From Paracoccaceae bacterium (GTDB lineage: Bacteria > Pseudomonadota > Alphaproteobacteria > Rhodobacterales > Rhodobacteraceae): DNA of 26,836 nt. A model generated the notes under the pieces. It saw only the letters and a program-made list of their open reading frames with translations, searched no databases and had not been told where the DNA came from. Shown here piece by piece: positions 24,380-26,836 of the stretch. Positions within the stretch are counted from its first letter, which is position 1. Each line of letters starts with the position of its first letter. The stretch is from NCBI GenBank assembly GCA_009922885.1, contig RFUP01000003.1:1-26836 (forward strand), in the 5' to 3' direction. The translations under genes were made by a program, and so were the position numbers.

Positions 24380-24768
24380 TGGTCTTCCCTCGTATTGCTG
24401 TGCCTGTTTTGGGCCGCATTCCCTGTTTTTACAATCATCACATGCGACTAAAGTTTGCAAAGCCCTAATTTCATTCGAACAGTGGCGCAATCGTCGCTTC
24501 AGCCCATCCCTAAGGCGCAAGTGCGCCGTTTGTTGCCTCGCTCTGCCGCTCTGCAGCGAAATGCCTTTAGCAGCTGCAGAAAATGGAGTATCTATGACCC
24601 TGTTTCCATAGGGGCGAGTCGCTGCCGACGGCTCTTGGAAGCAAGGCGCGCCCCCCTTCGGGGCGTTTAGCACAGGACACTGCGGTATATGTTTCCGCGC
24701 CGCTCCGCCGCTTTGCCAGATGCCAAACCGTCACGCTGTGCGGGAATGGCACGGGGTTTCTCTCTGTA
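24380..24768. other. 389-bp intergenic region between the AI-2E permease gene and kup
   Basis: No convincing gene, tRNA or CtrA/LexA site was found. It holds two short perfect hairpins, GGCGCA/TGCGCC (24514-24527) and CGCCCC/GGGGCG (24649-24665, followed by three T), and an inverted TCTGCAG/CTGCAGA pair around 24550-24586. Both flanking genes are transcribed outward, so it presumably carries two divergent promoters, but I cannot define them with confidence. Confidence 0.35.
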
Positions 24769-26712
24769 ATGACGCTTTCCCTTTCGGTGCCGGTTTCGGG
24801 CTTCGATGATGTCAGTCCGCAAGACCGTTCTAGCCATGGATCTCCAACAGGAGGCGGTAGTCGCAAAAGCCTTCCCGCTCTCACGCTGGGCGCCATTGGC
24901 GTGGTCTATGGCGATATCGGAACGTCGCCGCTCTATGCATTCCGCGAAGCTCTTCGCCCCGTCGCCAAAGACGGTATCGATGTCGCTGAAGTCATGGGGG
25001 TTGTTTCCCTCCTGATCTGGGCCCTCGTTCTGATCGTCACGCTTAAGTATGTCATCCTGCTTCTGCGCGCGGATAACCGCGGGGAAGGGGGCATTCTTGC
25101 GCTCTACGCACTTGTGCGCCTCGCTTTGGGTCGGCGTTCGCTGCCAGTTCTGGCACTCGCCATCATTGGCGCTGCCCTCTTCTTTGGGGATGCCTTAATC
25201 ACGCCCGCGATTTCCGTGCTCTCGGCCGTAGAAGGCATCGCTCTGGTCGAGCCTCATTTCGACGCGTATGTCATGCCCACTACGATCGGTATCCTCATGG
25301 GGCTCTTTCTTGTGCAATCGCGCGGAACCGGGGCCATTTCCGCAGCCTTTGGCCCGGTCACCGCCATTTGGTTTCTCACAATGGCGTGGCTGGGCCTTCA
25401 ACAGGTCTGGTCGCATCCCGAGACTCTTGGAGCCTTGAATCCGCTACATGGCGTGAGTTTCCTGCGTGACCACACCGCATTGGCCTTTGTTGTCCTTGGA
25501 GCGATCTTTCTGGCCGTTACCGGTGCCGAAGCCCTCTATGCCGATCTCGGCCATTTCGGGCGTCGCCCGATCAGCCTTGCATGGTTCCTACTGGTGTTCC
25601 CAGCATTGACGGTGAATTATCTGGGGCAGGGGGCCTTGGTGCTCCAATCCCCTGATGCGCTGAAGAATCCCTTCTTCCTGCTGGTATCTCCGGCTGCATT
25701 GCCGATTCTTGTGGGCCTCGCGACGATGGCAACCGTCATCGCCGCTCAAGCCGTCATAACCGGGGCCTTTTCCATGGCTCTATCCGCTATCCACCTCGGT
25801 CTGCTCCCGCGCATGGCGGTCCTTCACACATCGGAATCCCAAACAGGCCAGATCTACGTGCCTGCGGTGAACTGGCTTCAGATGGCTGGTGTGCTTGCCC
25901 TCGTACTCGCATTCGGTTCGTCGGAAGCTCTTGCGTCGGCCTACGGCATCGCAGTCACTGGAGCGATGCTCGTTGATACGCTTCTCTTTGCGCTCTTCCT
26001 CCGTTTGGGATGGCATCGCTCCTATCCTGTCATCGCTTTGATCGTGATACCGCTCGTTCTGCTTGAGGTCGTGTTCTTCGCTTCAAACCTCGGCAAGCTT
26101 TGGGAAGGTGGCTATGTGCCAATGCTCATCGCCGTCACGATCGCTCTTTGCATGGCCGCCTGGTGGCGCGGCCAGATCAATTCTGAAGCCGCGGAAGCGC
26201 GCCAACTGGTTGCGCTCGAAAGCTTCAGTCGCTCAATGCTGAAATCTTCCGCTGTCGAAGTGCCCGGCACAGCGTTTTTCCTCACACCCGACTCGAGCGT
26301 CGTTCCCGCCGCCCTCCTGCACAATCTCAAGCACAATCGCGTCCTCCATAACCTCAATGTCATCACCAGAGTTGAAACCCTGCGCATTCCAGTTGTTCCA
26401 GAGCATGAGCGAGCAGAATACGTGATGTTGAACGCGCGTTTTTCCGTTCTCACACTGCGGTTCGGCTTCATGGAAAGCCCGAACGTCAGCCGTGCTCTGG
26501 CACCCGCGCGCCGCGCGGGTCTAAAGTTCGATGTGATGACGTCAACCTTCTTCCTCGGTCGCCGCCGCGTTGTACCGATCTCCCGACGGGGCTGGCGCCG
26601 TTTGATGGACCGCATCTACGTTGCAATGCTGCCCTTCGCTGCCGACCCCAGCGATTACTTCCAACTCCCGCGCGACAGGGTGGTTGAGTTGGGAAGTCGG
26701 ATGGCCATGTGA
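24769..26712 (+). CDS. kup: Low-affinity potassium transporter Kup
   Basis: The protein has 647 residues. It is a KUP/HAK/KT-family K+ uptake permease, normally coupled to protons. The family signature GVVYGDIGTSPLYAFREAL occurs at about 44-62, and twelve hydrophobic segments follow to about residue 470. A soluble C-terminal domain ends around 647. The first ~33 residues are a polar Ser/Gly-rich extension. ATG at 24769 is the only in-frame ATG before the signature, though its ribosome site is poor. It is a monocistronic unit: an AT-rich spacer with an imperfect inverted repeat separates it from a downstream tRNA-Ser. Rhodobacterales often carry more than one kup, so a paralogue elsewhere would not be surprising. 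Confidence 0.96.
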   Translation: MTLSLSVPVSGFDDVSPQDRSSHGSPTGGGSRKSLPALTLGAIGVVYGDIGTSPLYAFREALRPVAKDGIDVAEVMGVVSLLIWALVLIVTLKYVILLLRADNRGEGGILALYALVRLALGRRSLPVLALAIIGAALFFGDALITPAISVLSAVEGIALVEPHFDAYVMPTTIGILMGLFLVQSRGTGAISAAFGPVTAIWFLTMAWLGLQQVWSHPETLGALNPLHGVSFLRDHTALAFVVLGAIFLAVTGAEALYADLGHFGRRPISLAWFLLVFPALTVNYLGQGALVLQSPDALKNPFFLLVSPAALPILVGLATMATVIAAQAVITGAFSMALSAIHLGLLPRMAVLHTSESQTGQIYVPAVNWLQMAGVLALVLAFGSSEALASAYGIAVTGAMLVDTLLFALFLRLGWHRSYPVIALIVIPLVLLEVVFFASNLGKLWEGGYVPMLIAVTIALCMAAWWRGQINSEAAEARQLVALESFSRSMLKSSAVEVPGTAFFLTPDSSVVPAALLHNLKHNRVLHNLNVITRVETLRIPVVPEHERAEYVMLNARFSVLTLRFGFMESPNVSRALAPARRAGLKFDVMTSTFFLGRRRVVPISRRGWRRLMDRIYVAMLPFAADPSDYFQLPRDRVVELGSRMAM

Positions 26713-26714
26713 GA

Positions 26715-26754
26715 TGTGCAAAACGAGCCAGTATAAATAGCATGTTTTCGCACA
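26715..26754. repeat. Inverted repeat after kup
   Basis: TGTGCAAAAC (26715-26724) and GTTTTCGCACA (26744-26754) are complementary apart from one extra base, around a 19-base AT-rich centre containing TATAAAT. It begins three bases after the kup stop. It could be a hairpin that stabilises or ends the kup mRNA, or an operator; there is no T tract after it. Confidence 0.4.
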
Positions 26755-26763
26755 GCTTTGCCC

Positions 26764-26793
26764 TTGAACATCCCTAGCGCCTCTGTGTAAGAG
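26764..26793 (+). promoter_or_regulatory. Candidate promoter of tRNA-Ser
   Basis: TTGAAC (26764-26769) and TAAGAG (26788-26793) are spaced by 18 bp and lie about ten bases before the mature tRNA 5' end, the arrangement expected of a tRNA promoter with a very short leader. The -10 match is moderate. Confidence 0.4.
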
Positions 26794-26802
26794 AGCGCGC
26801 AC

Positions 26803-26836
26803 GGACAGTTGGCCGAGTGGTCGAAGGCGCACGCCT
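26803..26836 (+). tRNA. tRNA-Ser, 5' part only (cut by window end)
   Basis: The window ends inside a tRNA gene. The acceptor 5' strand GGACAGT is followed by TG, and then a D-arm GCC...GGC with the loop GAGTGGTCGAA and the start of the anticodon arm (CACGCCT). This D-arm is typical of bacterial tRNA-Ser. The CACGCCT anticodon-stem start resembles the GGA-anticodon isoacceptor, but the anticodon itself is outside the window. Confidence 0.85.

Noticed and set aside
24649..24668. GC-rich hairpin with three T, possible terminator or small RNA end
   Set aside because: The T tract is too short on both strands and no upstream transcript or gene is evident.
24380..24673. N-terminal extension of the AI-2E transporter frame by 98 residues
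   Set aside because: The extension is low-complexity, without family resemblance, and a good ribosome site precedes the internal ATG at 24379.

Overview
The window is ordinary-looking core chromosome from an alphaproteobacterium, most likely a Rhodobacterales (Roseobacter/Rhodobacter-type) species. The grounds are the gene order uvrA / mnmA / sciP (DUF1153) / ctrA / ligA / recG, the protein sequences (CtrA, SciP, dihydrolipoyl dehydrogenase and UvrA are of alphaproteobacterial type), and regulatory sites of alphaproteobacterial form: LexA boxes GTTC-N7-GTTC and CtrA boxes TTAA-N7-TTAA. No insertion sequence, prophage, CRISPR array or rRNA is visible. One tRNA-Ser starts at the right edge and is cut off.

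Layout. Positions 1-1867 (minus): an M23 envelope peptidase followed by an overlapping bactofilin, with a probable terminator at the left edge. Positions 2053-3352 (minus): a Bcp/PrxQ peroxiredoxin and a DUF455 ferritin-like protein. Positions 3415-7832 (plus): a large AsmA/YhdP-like protein coupled by ATGA to queA. Positions 7947-11397 (plus): an MFS transporter, a DUF924 protein and lpd. Positions 11433-12187 (minus): two small rhodanese proteins. Positions 12387-15269 (plus): uvrA. Positions 15302-16444 (minus): mnmA. Positions 16570-21974 (plus): sciP, ctrA, ligA, recG. Positions 21975-22360: a regulatory island with a 40-codon membrane-protein gene and a strong terminator. Positions 22359-22802 (minus): a NifU/IscU-like scaffold protein. 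Positions 22866-23228 (plus): hisI. Positions 23231-24379 (minus): an AI-2E-family permease. Positions 24769-26712 (plus): kup.

Two regulatory themes run through the window. The first is the CtrA cell-cycle circuit: ctrA and sciP lie side by side, and exact TTAA-N7-TTAA sites lie upstream of ctrA itself, of the DUF924 gene, of lpd and of the 40-codon gene. A consensus DnaA box sits in front of sciP. The second is DNA damage: uvrA, ligA and recG, a one-mismatch LexA box before uvrA, and a tandem perfect LexA element after recG.

The most striking element is at 21977-22002. Three GTTC half-sites at exact 11-bp spacing form two overlapping LexA boxes, and a perfect CtrA box lies interleaved in the same 26 bp. 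It precedes an unlisted 40-codon ORF (22068-22190) with a strong Shine-Dalgarno sequence and one membrane segment. By analogy with SidA of Caulobacter, an SOS-induced tiny membrane inhibitor of division, I propose that this ORF encodes a DNA-damage- and cell-cycle-controlled small membrane protein. The sites are read directly from the sequence; the function is inference.
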